From NCBI RefSeq assembly GCF_004359375.1, contig NZ_CP034726.1, positions 620,001 through 684,000 on the forward strand: a DNA stretch of 64,000 nt. Direction: 5' to 3'. This DNA is from Acetilactobacillus jinshanensis. Lineage in GTDB: Bacteria > Bacillota > Bacilli > Lactobacillales > Lactobacillaceae. How positions within the stretch are numbered: the stretch's first letter is position 1; the number at the start of each line of letters is the position of its first letter. Positions 22,454-30,068 of the stretch are shown here, piece after piece. The notes beneath the pieces are model-generated. The model was not told the DNA's origin, searched no databases, and was given only the letters and a program-made list of their open reading frames with translations. Made by a program: the position numbers and the translations under genes.

Positions 22454-24250
22454 ATGAAAAAGCATACCAAATGGCTAACGCTTGGTACTATTCTGCTAGC
22501 CTCAATGACGGGCTTAGCTGCTTGTTCCAACAATAAGCAGTCAAGCATGCCAAATAAGCACGTCCATCTGTCACAGAATTACAGTGTCTCGAGCAAAGCC
22601 ACGAAAGCTGGTAACGACAGCACCTTGAAGATTGCTAACATCAGTAAAGGGCCCGTAACTCAGCCTGCTGCACCAACGTTAGAAACCACCCAGGAAGGTA
22701 ACAACATGTATAAGCCCGGTGGCTTCGGTATCATGTTCAATCAGAACAAGGACTACCACATTATTAACGGTGGCCTTGCCAATCTGAAGCTGAATCGTGC
22801 CAACAATACCGCAACCGTTACCTTGCGCAAGAACGCCAAATGGTCCAACGGGATGAAGGTTACCGCTAAAGATGTTGAATATCCGTACGAAATCATTGCG
22901 AATAAGCACAGTAAATCCAATCAATTTAGTACTGATATGAACGACATTAAAGGGATGGCTGCTTACCACAACGGCAAAGCCAAGAAGATCTCCGGGATTA
23001 CCTTCCCAGATGGTCCTAAAGGCCGCAAGACCGTAATTCACTTCAACCACTTAATGCCGGCCCTGAAGTACAACGGTAACAGTACCATGTGGAACGGGGT
23101 TGAACCTTACGAATACTTAAAGAACGTGCCGATCAACAAATTAGCATCGTCCAGTAAGGTCCGTAAGCACCCGATCTTCGTTGGCCCATACAAATTAAAC
23201 AAACAGGTTCAAGGTAACATGACCAGCTGGGTACCGAATAAGTACTACTACGGCAAGAAGCCACAAGTTAAGCACATTGATATTCAGGTTGAATCACCTG
23301 CTAACATCGCCGAAGCCATGAAGCATAAGAAGTACGACTTCGCCTTTGGTTCCCCGGTATATCAGTACCCACGAATGAAGAAGTTAAGCGACTACACTGA
23401 AGTTGGCTTACCTAAATTAGGTTACAACGTCTTTGGTTTCAACGTTGGCAAGACCGATAAAAACGGCAACGCCGTCATGAATTCACACGCCAAGATGGCT
23501 AACCGAAGCTTACGTCGTGCCATGATGTACGCATTAAACCTGAACTTAGTTGCCAAAAAGTACGGCAGTGGTTTAACTTACCGTGCCAATACCTTAATTC
23601 CACCGGCATACCGTGATTTCCACAGTTCTTACAGTGTTAACCCCGGTTTCCCTCACAACATGAACAAAGCTAAGCAGTTACTTAAGAACGCCGGCTACAA
23701 GAAGCGTAACGGCAGTAAGTTCGTTTCTCAGCCGAACGGTAAGAAATTAGTCGTTCGTTACGAATCACCAACCGGTTCATCCCAGGACGACACCTTAGAT
23801 AACTACTTCGTTCAGCAGTGGCGTCGCTTAGGCATCGATGCCAAATTCACCGAAGGCAAACCGATTGACCAGAATAGCTTAATTGCAACGTTGTTACGTC
23901 ATAAGCAAACGTCCGTTGACGTTTACCGAATCTACTTCGGTATGAACCCTGAACCAACCCCAACTGGTTTCTTCAGCCGTCAGTCATCATTCAACTTAAG
24001 TCACTTTGTAACCAAGAAGAACACTAAACTCCTGAACGAAATGAACGATTCTGCATCGTTCAGTAAAGCCCACCGAGCTAAGGTCTTCAAAGAATGGCAG
24101 AAGTACATGAATAAGGAAGCCGTTTACGTTCCTGAATTCTATACCCCAGACTGGACCGCCGTTAACCACCGTGTTAAGGGCTTCAGTATGTCCCCAGCCG
24201 ACAATAACCTATGGAGTAACTTAAGCTTAACGTCAAGCAAGATTAAGTAA
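22454..24250 (+). CDS. oppA: Oligopeptide-binding lipoprotein OppA, copy 4
   Basis: A 598-residue family-5 binding protein; lipobox LAAC with Cys24; GAGGTGA before the ATG. Conserved blocks (WSNG with KDVEYPYEI, LRRAMMYALN, KAKQLLKNAGY, EWQKYMNKEAVYVPEFY) match the other copies. It belongs with copy 5 rather than copies 1-3: both have IANIS after the lipobox spacer, PTPTGFF or PTPIGFF near residue 500, and DNYFVQQW-type segments. Binding-site residues differ from copies 1-3, suggesting another peptide preference. No attenuator or T-box precedes it, so it may be the constitutive copy (inference). Confidence 0.9.
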   Translation: MKKHTKWLTLGTILLASMTGLAACSNNKQSSMPNKHVHLSQNYSVSSKATKAGNDSTLKIANISKGPVTQPAAPTLETTQEGNNMYKPGGFGIMFNQNKDYHIINGGLANLKLNRANNTATVTLRKNAKWSNGMKVTAKDVEYPYEIIANKHSKSNQFSTDMNDIKGMAAYHNGKAKKISGITFPDGPKGRKTVIHFNHLMPALKYNGNSTMWNGVEPYEYLKNVPINKLASSSKVRKHPIFVGPYKLNKQVQGNMTSWVPNKYYYGKKPQVKHIDIQVESPANIAEAMKHKKYDFAFGSPVYQYPRMKKLSDYTEVGLPKLGYNVFGFNVGKTDKNGNAVMNSHAKMANRSLRRAMMYALNLNLVAKKYGSGLTYRANTLIPPAYRDFHSSYSVNPGFPHNMNKAKQLLKNAGYKKRNGSKFVSQPNGKKLVVRYESPTGSSQDDTLDNYFVQQWRRLGIDAKFTEGKPIDQNSLIATLLRHKQTSVDVYRIYFGMNPEPTPTGFFSRQSSFNLSHFVTKKNTKLLNEMNDSASFSKAHRAKVFKEWQKYMNKEAVYVPEFYTPDWTAVNHRVKGFSMSPADNNLWSNLSLTSSKIK

Positions 24251-24271
24251 TTAAATTCATAATCATTTTTA

Positions 24272-24306
24272 AAGATCTTTAGAAATCACTTTTAAAGATC
24301 TTTTTA
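24272..24306 (+). terminator. Intrinsic terminator of oppA4
   Basis: AAAGATCT repeated inverted around a 14-base loop and followed by a T-run on the plus strand, about 25 bases after the oppA4 stop. Confidence 0.7.
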
Positions 24307-24371
24307 TTTTCAATGATTATTCCTGTTTAAGAACATTATGTATAATTAAATAAATAATTATTCAAATTAAC

Positions 24372-24399
24372 TTGACATTATCTAAAAATTAGTTAATAT
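24372..24399 (+). promoter_or_regulatory. Promoter of the oppA5 leader
   Basis: TTGACA (24372-24377) and TAATAT (24394-24399) with a 16-base spacer; a leader ORF begins 40 bases downstream. Confidence 0.75.
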
Positions 24400-24440
24400 A
24401 GTAAACGTAAAGTTGATTAAGTCGAAAGAAGGTAAGTTTG

Positions 24441-24551
24441 ATGATACTAAATAGTTCTGAAATGCGAACAATCTCTATCAATTCGCAAGTCGTCATGGTC
24501 AGTGTGGTAGTCGTCTTAGACTTATTAGTCTTATTAGTCTTATCACTCTGA
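24441..24551 (+). CDS. Val/Leu-rich leader peptide of oppA5 (36 aa)
   Basis: AAGAAGG stands nine bases before the ATG. The last 20 residues contain nine Val and seven Leu (V-V-M-V-S-V-V-V-V-L-D-L-L-V-L-L-V-L-S-L), and three Ile occur earlier. The TGA stop is three bases before the first of five hairpin segments that end in an intrinsic terminator. This is the composition of branched-chain amino-acid leader peptides of ribosome-mediated attenuators. It would make oppA5 respond to valyl- and leucyl-tRNA shortage. The role is inferred from sequence and layout. Confidence 0.82.
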   Translation: MILNSSEMRTISINSQVVMVSVVVVLDLLVLLVLSL

Positions 24552-24553
24552 CT

Positions 24554-24704
24554 GTGTGAACGTTTGAGAGCTATTTAGTTCTGTTAAATAAGTGTTCACA
24601 TGGTAATAAACAACTAAACCGTGTGGATGCTTGAATCCTTCATCATCAGTATGTAATTCAAAACCATTCATCATATTTAACATTCATAAATCCTCACGGT
24701 TTAG
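24554..24704 (+). promoter_or_regulatory. Alternative pairing segments of the oppA5 attenuator
   Basis: Segment 1 GTGTGAAC (24554-24561), segment 2 GTTCACATGGT (24594-24604), segment 3 CTAAACCGTGTGGAT (24614-24628), segment 4 ATCCTCACGGTTTAG (24690-24704). Pairings 1:2 and 3:4 exclude 2:3 and the terminator 4:5. A ribosome at the stop codon would cover segment 1 and so favour 2:3 and termination. Confidence 0.65.
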
Positions 24705-24735
24705 ATAATTACCACTAAGCCGTGAGGATTTTTTC
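24688..24735 (+). terminator. Attenuator terminator of the oppA5 leader
   Basis: AATCCTCACGGTTTA / TAAGCCGTGAGGATT with a 12-base loop and six T, 100 bases before oppA5. Confidence 0.85.
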
Positions 24736-24834
24736 GTTACTTCAAAAGAGATGATGTAATTATTGTCCAGGTCGATTTAGAAATTTTTGAATGTTGATGT
24801 TGTTGATGAAGATTAATGATGAGGTGAACAAAGT

Positions 24835-26628
24835 ATGAAACGACATAATATTAAATGGTTAACGTTAGGAACAATGATTTTGGCATCGATGTCAGGCTTA
24901 GCCGCCTGTTCCAACAACGCGAGTAAAACTAATAAGCACGTTCATTTATCACAGACCTACACTGCACCTGGCAAAGCCACTAAAGCAGGCAACAAGAGTA
25001 CTTTAAGGATTGCTAACATCAGCAGTTCCCCATTCTCAGGAGTTGCTTCACCAGCTTTACAAACGACTGCTCAAGATGTTGATATGTTCCAGCCCGGTGG
25101 TGCCGGTGCCCTATTCAACCAGAATAAGCATTACCAAATCATCAAAGGCGGTTTAGCTAGCTTAAAGCTAAACAAAAAGAACAATACCGCGACCGTTACT
25201 TTACGTAAAGGCGCTAAGTGGTCCAACGGCATGAAGATCACCGCAAAAGATGTTGAATATCCATACGAAATCATCGCTAACAAGAAGAGTAAGTCCCAGC
25301 AATATAGTACTGATATGAACGACATTAAAGGAATGGCCGCATACCATGCTGGTAAAACCAACAAGATTTCCGGGATTACTTTCCCAGACGGTCCAAAAGG
25401 CCGTAAGACATTATTCCACTTTAACCGTTTGATCCCAGCCTTAAAGTACAACGGCAACAGTACCATGTGGGACAGCGTTGAACCTTACGAATACCTAAAG
25501 AACATCCCGCTCGATCAAATTCAGTCCTCCAGCAAAGCCCGTAAGCACCCGATCTTCACCGGTCCATACCGCTTAAAGAAAGAAGTTCAGGGTGAATCCA
25601 CCAACTGGGAACCGAACCCGTACTACTGGGGTAAGAAGCCTCACATTAAGCACATCAACATTCAAATCGTATCACCAAGTAACTTGTCAGCTGCTTTAAA
25701 GGCCAAGAAGTATGACTTCGCTTTTGGCTCACCGGCAACTCAATACCCACGCATCAAATCCTTAAAGGACTACAGCGAAGTTGGGACGCCTGAATTAGGC
25801 TATAGCGTAATTGGTTTTGACCTTGGTCACCTTAATAAATCTGGCACCAGCGTAATGGATCCAAAGTCTGAAATGGCTAATCCAAACCTACGCAAAGCTA
25901 TGCTGTACTCATTAAACCTGAACGAAATCGCTAAGAAGTTTGGTCATGGCCTTTCATACCGTGCCAACACTTTGATCCCACCGATTTACGGTAAGTACCA
26001 TGCTTCTTACAAGTCTCAGCCAGGTTTCCCATACAACATGAAGAAAGCTCGTAAGCTACTAAAGGATACTGGTTACAAGAAACGTAACGGCAGTAAGTAC
26101 TTATCACAGCCTAATGGTAAGAAGTTAATCATTCATTATGGTGCACCTCAGGGTTCCGCTGAAGATGATGCTCAGGATAACTACTTCTTACAGCAGTGGC
26201 GTAAGTTAGGCCTGGACGCTAAATTTACGAACGGTCGTCCATTAGAATTCAATAGCTTAGTTGCCACCCTACTGAAACCTAAGCAGAATTCCATTAACAT
26301 TTACCGGATCGAATTTGGTTTAAACGCTGAACCAACCCCAATTGGTTTCTTCGGTGACCAGTCCAACTTCAACATGGGTCACTTCGTATCAAAGGAAAAC
26401 AACAAGCTAATGGCTGAAATGAATAACAAGAAGTCATTCAAGATGCCATACCGTATCAAGATCTTTAAGAAGTGGCAAAGATACATGAACAAGCAAGCTG
26501 CTTACGCTCCAGAATTCTTTAACATCACCTGGACACCCGTTAACCATCGTTTAAAAGGCTACAGCTTATCACCTGCCGATAATTACCTATGGAGCAACTT
26601 GGAATTAACTGCTAAGTCACCTAAGTAA
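24835..26628 (+). CDS. oppA: Oligopeptide-binding lipoprotein OppA, copy 5
   Basis: A 597-residue family-5 binding lipoprotein; lipobox LAAC with Cys25; GAGGTGA before the ATG. It shares long identical stretches with copy 4 and the general frame of copies 1-3 (WSNG with KDVEYPYEI, LRKAMLYSLN, KARKLLKDTGY). Upstream is a Val/Leu leader-peptide attenuator, so it should be expressed when branched-chain amino acids are short. As with the other copies, no permease or ATPase gene is adjacent; it must work with an Opp translocator elsewhere (inference). Confidence 0.9.
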   Translation: MKRHNIKWLTLGTMILASMSGLAACSNNASKTNKHVHLSQTYTAPGKATKAGNKSTLRIANISSSPFSGVASPALQTTAQDVDMFQPGGAGALFNQNKHYQIIKGGLASLKLNKKNNTATVTLRKGAKWSNGMKITAKDVEYPYEIIANKKSKSQQYSTDMNDIKGMAAYHAGKTNKISGITFPDGPKGRKTLFHFNRLIPALKYNGNSTMWDSVEPYEYLKNIPLDQIQSSSKARKHPIFTGPYRLKKEVQGESTNWEPNPYYWGKKPHIKHINIQIVSPSNLSAALKAKKYDFAFGSPATQYPRIKSLKDYSEVGTPELGYSVIGFDLGHLNKSGTSVMDPKSEMANPNLRKAMLYSLNLNEIAKKFGHGLSYRANTLIPPIYGKYHASYKSQPGFPYNMKKARKLLKDTGYKKRNGSKYLSQPNGKKLIIHYGAPQGSAEDDAQDNYFLQQWRKLGLDAKFTNGRPLEFNSLVATLLKPKQNSINIYRIEFGLNAEPTPIGFFGDQSNFNMGHFVSKENNKLMAEMNNKKSFKMPYRIKIFKKWQRYMNKQAAYAPEFFNITWTPVNHRLKGYSLSPADNYLWSNLELTAKSPK

Positions 26629-26673
26629 TTCTAATCATTGCATATATCTCCTTAATTAAATAGACATCAAACG

Positions 26674-26714
26674 AAAAGGACCTCACCTGATTAAGTTCAG
26701 ATGAGGTCCTTTTT
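26674..26714. terminator. Bidirectional terminator between oppA5 and manA
   Basis: AAAAGGACCTCACCTGA / TCAGATGAGGTCCTTTT, with A- and T-runs outside, between convergent genes. Confidence 0.85.
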
Positions 26715-26734
26715 GTGCATATAAAGAGCTTAAC

Positions 26735-27709
26735 TCATAGTACTTTTGGTCCCGGTGTTGACATAATCGCCAGGATGTGATCACCAAAAATCTGCCAGTC
26801 CTTGGTGTTACCAGGGATTACTAAATGATCGCCGGCTTTAATTTGATAACGGGCGCCGTCGACCATAATCTGACCGTTGCCATGCAAGATCGACAAGACC
26901 GTAAATTTCCTGTTCGGTAAGTTAAAGTTACAGCGACCGTGATCAATCTTGATCTTACTAACGTTGAAATAAGCGGCCTGAACCAATCGAGTGACTTTAC
27001 CGCCACCAACGGTTGCTGTAAGCGGCCGTAATTCAGGATAAACCGGCGGAACCTTAATCATATCGATCGATTTTTTAATGTCTAATCGGCGTGGCTTGCC
27101 AGTTGTTGGATCAATTCGATTAAAATCGTAGAACCGGTAAGTAGCATCGGAACTGTGCTGTGTTTCTAGAGCAACAATCCCCTTACCTAAGGCGTGGACC
27201 ATCCCAAACGGAACGTAGATAAAGTCTCCGGCATGAACCGGAATCGTCCGTAATAGTGATTTCCACTGGCCGGTCTTGATCCAGTGAACCAACTGTGATT
27301 TAGAACGGGCATTATGACCATAAAATAGGCGAGCTCCCGGCTTCGCAGCGATGATGTACCAGCATTCATCCTTGCCTAAATCATGATCGTGTTTCTTAGC
27401 GTAAGCGTTGTCAGGATGAACCTGAACCGATAAGTTTTGGTGAGCATCCAGGATCTTGGTTAAGATTGGAAAACGCTGGGTAGTATCAACGTTACCGAAG
27501 ATTTCCGGATGGGTATACCAAACTCGGGCTAACGTCTGGCCCTTAAATTTACCGTTGCGAACTCGGGTTAAGCCATGGGGATGGCCACTAACGCCCCAAC
27601 ATTCACCAGTATGGTTCGATGGGATTGGGTAATGATAGAGACGCTTTAAAGCATCCCCACCCCAAAGTTTTTCATGAAAAACTGGTTGCATAAATAAGGG
27701 TTCTGACAT
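26735..27709 (-). CDS. manA: Mannose-6-phosphate isomerase, class I
   Basis: A 324-residue type I phosphomannose isomerase interconverting mannose 6-phosphate and fructose 6-phosphate. Zinc and active-site segments: LSVQVHPDNAYA (Gln and His ligands), KDECWYI (Glu ligand) and LETQHSSDATYRFYDF. It opens with PVFHEKLWGGDALKRLY as the B. subtilis-type short enzymes do, and its length agrees with them. Single gene; a near-perfect cre site at 27741-27754 lies 30 bases upstream of its start, suggesting CcpA control. Confidence 0.93.
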   Translation of the reverse strand: MSEPLFMQPVFHEKLWGGDALKRLYHYPIPSNHTGECWGVSGHPHGLTRVRNGKFKGQTLARVWYTHPEIFGNVDTTQRFPILTKILDAHQNLSVQVHPDNAYAKKHDHDLGKDECWYIIAAKPGARLFYGHNARSKSQLVHWIKTGQWKSLLRTIPVHAGDFIYVPFGMVHALGKGIVALETQHSSDATYRFYDFNRIDPTTGKPRRLDIKKSIDMIKVPPVYPELRPLTATVGGGKVTRLVQAAYFNVSKIKIDHGRCNFNLPNRKFTVLSILHGNGQIMVDGARYQIKAGDHLVIPGNTKDWQIFGDHILAIMSTPGPKVL

Positions 27710-27740
27710 ATGATCATTTCCTTAAAATTAATTAATCTAC

Positions 27741-27754
27741 AGTAAGCGCTTTCA
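27741..27754 (-). promoter_or_regulatory. cre site upstream of manA
   Basis: AGTAAGCGCTTTCA matches the CcpA consensus TGNAANCGNTTNCA at 13 of 14 positions. It lies about 30 bases before the manA start. Confidence 0.65.
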
Positions 27755-27876
27755 TTACTATTAAAATCTAAACTAATTTAATATGTTCATTTCAACTCTA
27801 AATATAGTTATTTAGTCAGCATAAATTATGTTGATTTCGTGGCTCGCTTCTAGTTATTTCATAGGTCCGCGAGTAA

Positions 27877-27907
27877 ACAAAAACGCCATTCGTTTTCGAA
27901 TGGCGTG
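27877..27907 (-). terminator. Intrinsic terminator of the pyruvate oxidase gene
   Basis: ACGCCATTCG / CGAATGGCGT with a short loop and five T on the minus strand, 45 bases after the stop. Confidence 0.8.
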
Positions 27908-27950
27908 TCATAGATTTAGGAGAAGGATTCACATAAAAATGAAGTAAGTA

Positions 27951-29753
27951 TTACTTATGAGCCTGCATAATGTCCGGCAGGGATTTTAGGTTCTCACCAT
28001 GGTAGTAATTAAAGAACTGCTGTAACGGATAATGCTTCGTCTTGGTTTCACCACGACGGTAATTTGGCGAGACGGCTTCAGTGAATTTACCATTATCTAA
28101 ATGAAGATTGAGGTCTTCAACCGGAATGGCCCGTTCGTCGACGACTTTGGCATCGATCAAGAACGGATGCCCAGCTTTCATCGTCCTAAGGGCCTGTTTC
28201 AAAGCATCCGGTACTTCCGATGGTTTGATTATAGTTACGGCATTAACGCCCATGCTCTTAGCAATACCGGCAAAGCTCTGACTCTGCAGATCAACACCGA
28301 ATTTGTCCATCGGGGCATCCTGCTGTTCACTGGCGATGAAGCCTAAGTCTTCATTAGAGGTAACAATGTTCAAGACTGGTAAATCATACTTGTGGAGCGT
28401 TACCAGATCCTGCATCACCATTGACATGGCACCATCACCGGCTAAATTAATAACCTGATGTTTTGGATAGTCCAACTGGGCCGCAATGGCACACGGTAAC
28501 CCGTAGCCCATCGTGGCAAATAATGCCGACAAACTCCACTTATGATGGTATAGATTTAAGTAACGGAGACTGTCAATCGTGTTGTTACCAGTATCAACGG
28601 CATAAATGGCACTCGGGTCAGCTAACTTGTTGATCCAGTAGTAAAGCTGCTGAGTGTGAAGATACTTGGTGTTCATCGTCTGAATATGATGTAAATACTG
28701 ATTCCAATTCTGTTTATCAGCAACTAAGCTCTGGAAGTAATGTGACGTCTGGGCATCGTGACTAGCTCGAAGAGCTTTGGTTAAAAAGTCACCGGCATCC
28801 GACCAGATGCCAAGATCTAGTGAATGATGTTTGCCTAATTCGCTGCGATCATCATCGACTTGAACGTACTTGAACGGATGGGATGCATAATAAGTCCGTG
28901 AGAACGAGAAGTCACCACCGATCGCGATCACTAAATCGGCAGACGAGATGGCTTCGTCAGCGGGCTTATCAGCAACTCGGTTAGCGGAACCCAAGAAGCC
29001 CTCGTATTTTGGATTAATTAGGCCTTTGCCTAAGACATCAGCACAAACCGGGATCTGTAACTTCTTGGATAATCGAACGACTAAAGCACCGTTGTTCTTA
29101 ATTCCGCGACCGATGTGCATCACCGGACGCTTAGCCTGTTTAACCAGTTTTAAGAATTGGAGGATCTCTTGATGGGTGGCTTTCGGTTCAGGCTGCTTCT
29201 TATCCATAACTTCAGGTGCACTGGTGTAATTCCCTTCCGGAATTTTAACGTAACCAAAGTTATTTGGAACCACGACGACCGAAACGCCCTGGTTCTTGTA
29301 AGCCTGTTTAACGGCTTCGTTAATCACGTGCGGTAAACTTTCGGGTGTCATCACGATCCGGTTGTACTTCGCGATGTTGGCGAACATCGGGGATTCCGGA
29401 AATTCCTGGAAGTAATCATAATTCATTAACATGTTTGGGACCTGACCAACGATTGCTAAGACCGGTGCATGATCCGCTTTGGCATCATACAAGCCGTTAA
29501 CTAAGTTAGCGGCACCTGGACCAGCGGAGCCAAAGCAGACCCCAATCTTGCCGGTTAATTTGGCGTGAGCACTGGCTGCCAATGCGGCAACCTGTTCATG
29601 ACGGACCTGAATGTATTTCATGTGATTCTTTTCTTGATCTAAAGCATGCATCAATGAATTTAAGGAGCCGGCTGGATAACCGAACATATCTTTAACCCCA
29701 TACGATTCAAGTACCTTTAACGCGATAACGTACGCTTCATCTTTTTTAGCCAT
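27951..29753 (-). CDS. pox: Pyruvate oxidase (TPP- and FAD-dependent)
   Basis: A 600-residue enzyme close in length and order to L. plantarum pyruvate oxidase, which converts pyruvate, phosphate and oxygen to acetyl phosphate, CO2 and H2O2. The N-terminal domain has YIQVRHEQVAALAASAHAKLTGK, with the TPP-activating Glu, and VCFGSAGPGAANLVNGLYDA. The FAD domain includes LGSANRVADKPADEA. The C-terminal domain carries the TPP motif GDGAMSMVMQDL...NIVTSN. A perfect cre site lies 130 bases upstream, in line with glucose repression known for lactobacillar pox genes. Other ThDP oxidases of this family cannot be wholly excluded. Confidence 0.9.
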   Translation of the reverse strand: MAKKDEAYVIALKVLESYGVKDMFGYPAGSLNSLMHALDQEKNHMKYIQVRHEQVAALAASAHAKLTGKIGVCFGSAGPGAANLVNGLYDAKADHAPVLAIVGQVPNMLMNYDYFQEFPESPMFANIAKYNRIVMTPESLPHVINEAVKQAYKNQGVSVVVVPNNFGYVKIPEGNYTSAPEVMDKKQPEPKATHQEILQFLKLVKQAKRPVMHIGRGIKNNGALVVRLSKKLQIPVCADVLGKGLINPKYEGFLGSANRVADKPADEAISSADLVIAIGGDFSFSRTYYASHPFKYVQVDDDRSELGKHHSLDLGIWSDAGDFLTKALRASHDAQTSHYFQSLVADKQNWNQYLHHIQTMNTKYLHTQQLYYWINKLADPSAIYAVDTGNNTIDSLRYLNLYHHKWSLSALFATMGYGLPCAIAAQLDYPKHQVINLAGDGAMSMVMQDLVTLHKYDLPVLNIVTSNEDLGFIASEQQDAPMDKFGVDLQSQSFAGIAKSMGVNAVTIIKPSEVPDALKQALRTMKAGHPFLIDAKVVDERAIPVEDLNLHLDNGKFTEAVSPNYRRGETKTKHYPLQQFFNYYHGENLKSLPDIMQAHK

Positions 29754-29885
29754 AATATAACCTCTTTAATATCAATTAATCAAACTATGACTCGGTAACA
29801 CTAGGTTTTAAATAATCAGCATTATTAATTAATCACCATAGGAAATCGCCATGACGAAATGTGTAATTAAATGGGCCCTCACTTA

Positions 29886-29899
29886 TGCAAGCGCTTACA
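29886..29899 (-). promoter_or_regulatory. cre site upstream of pox
   Basis: TGCAAGCGCTTACA matches the CcpA-binding consensus TGNAANCGNTTNCA at every position. It stands about 130 bases upstream of the pox start, within the only 315-base gap between pox and the serine-rich protein gene. Confidence 0.8.
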
Positions 29900-30010
29900 T
29901 TATATGCACGATCATGACTTTTCATATTTAATGATAAGCGCCTTAATTCGATAAGCAATCATTTAGATCGGCTAAGATTAATTTGTGCAATATGTAATTT
30001 GATTTTAAAA

Positions 30011-30042
30011 CAAAAAGCCCACGCAATCCGTGTTGCGTGGGC
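30011..30042 (-). terminator. Intrinsic terminator of the serine-rich repeat protein gene
   Basis: AGCCCACGCAA / TTGCGTGGGC with a 4-6-base loop and a five-T run on the minus strand. Confidence 0.85.
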
Positions 30043-30068
30043 GATATAATTTATCAAATTAATAAGTG

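Noticed and set aside
27187-29172. Alternative frames within manA and pox.
   Set aside because: Both genes have intact family motifs across their full length; the alternative frames show none.
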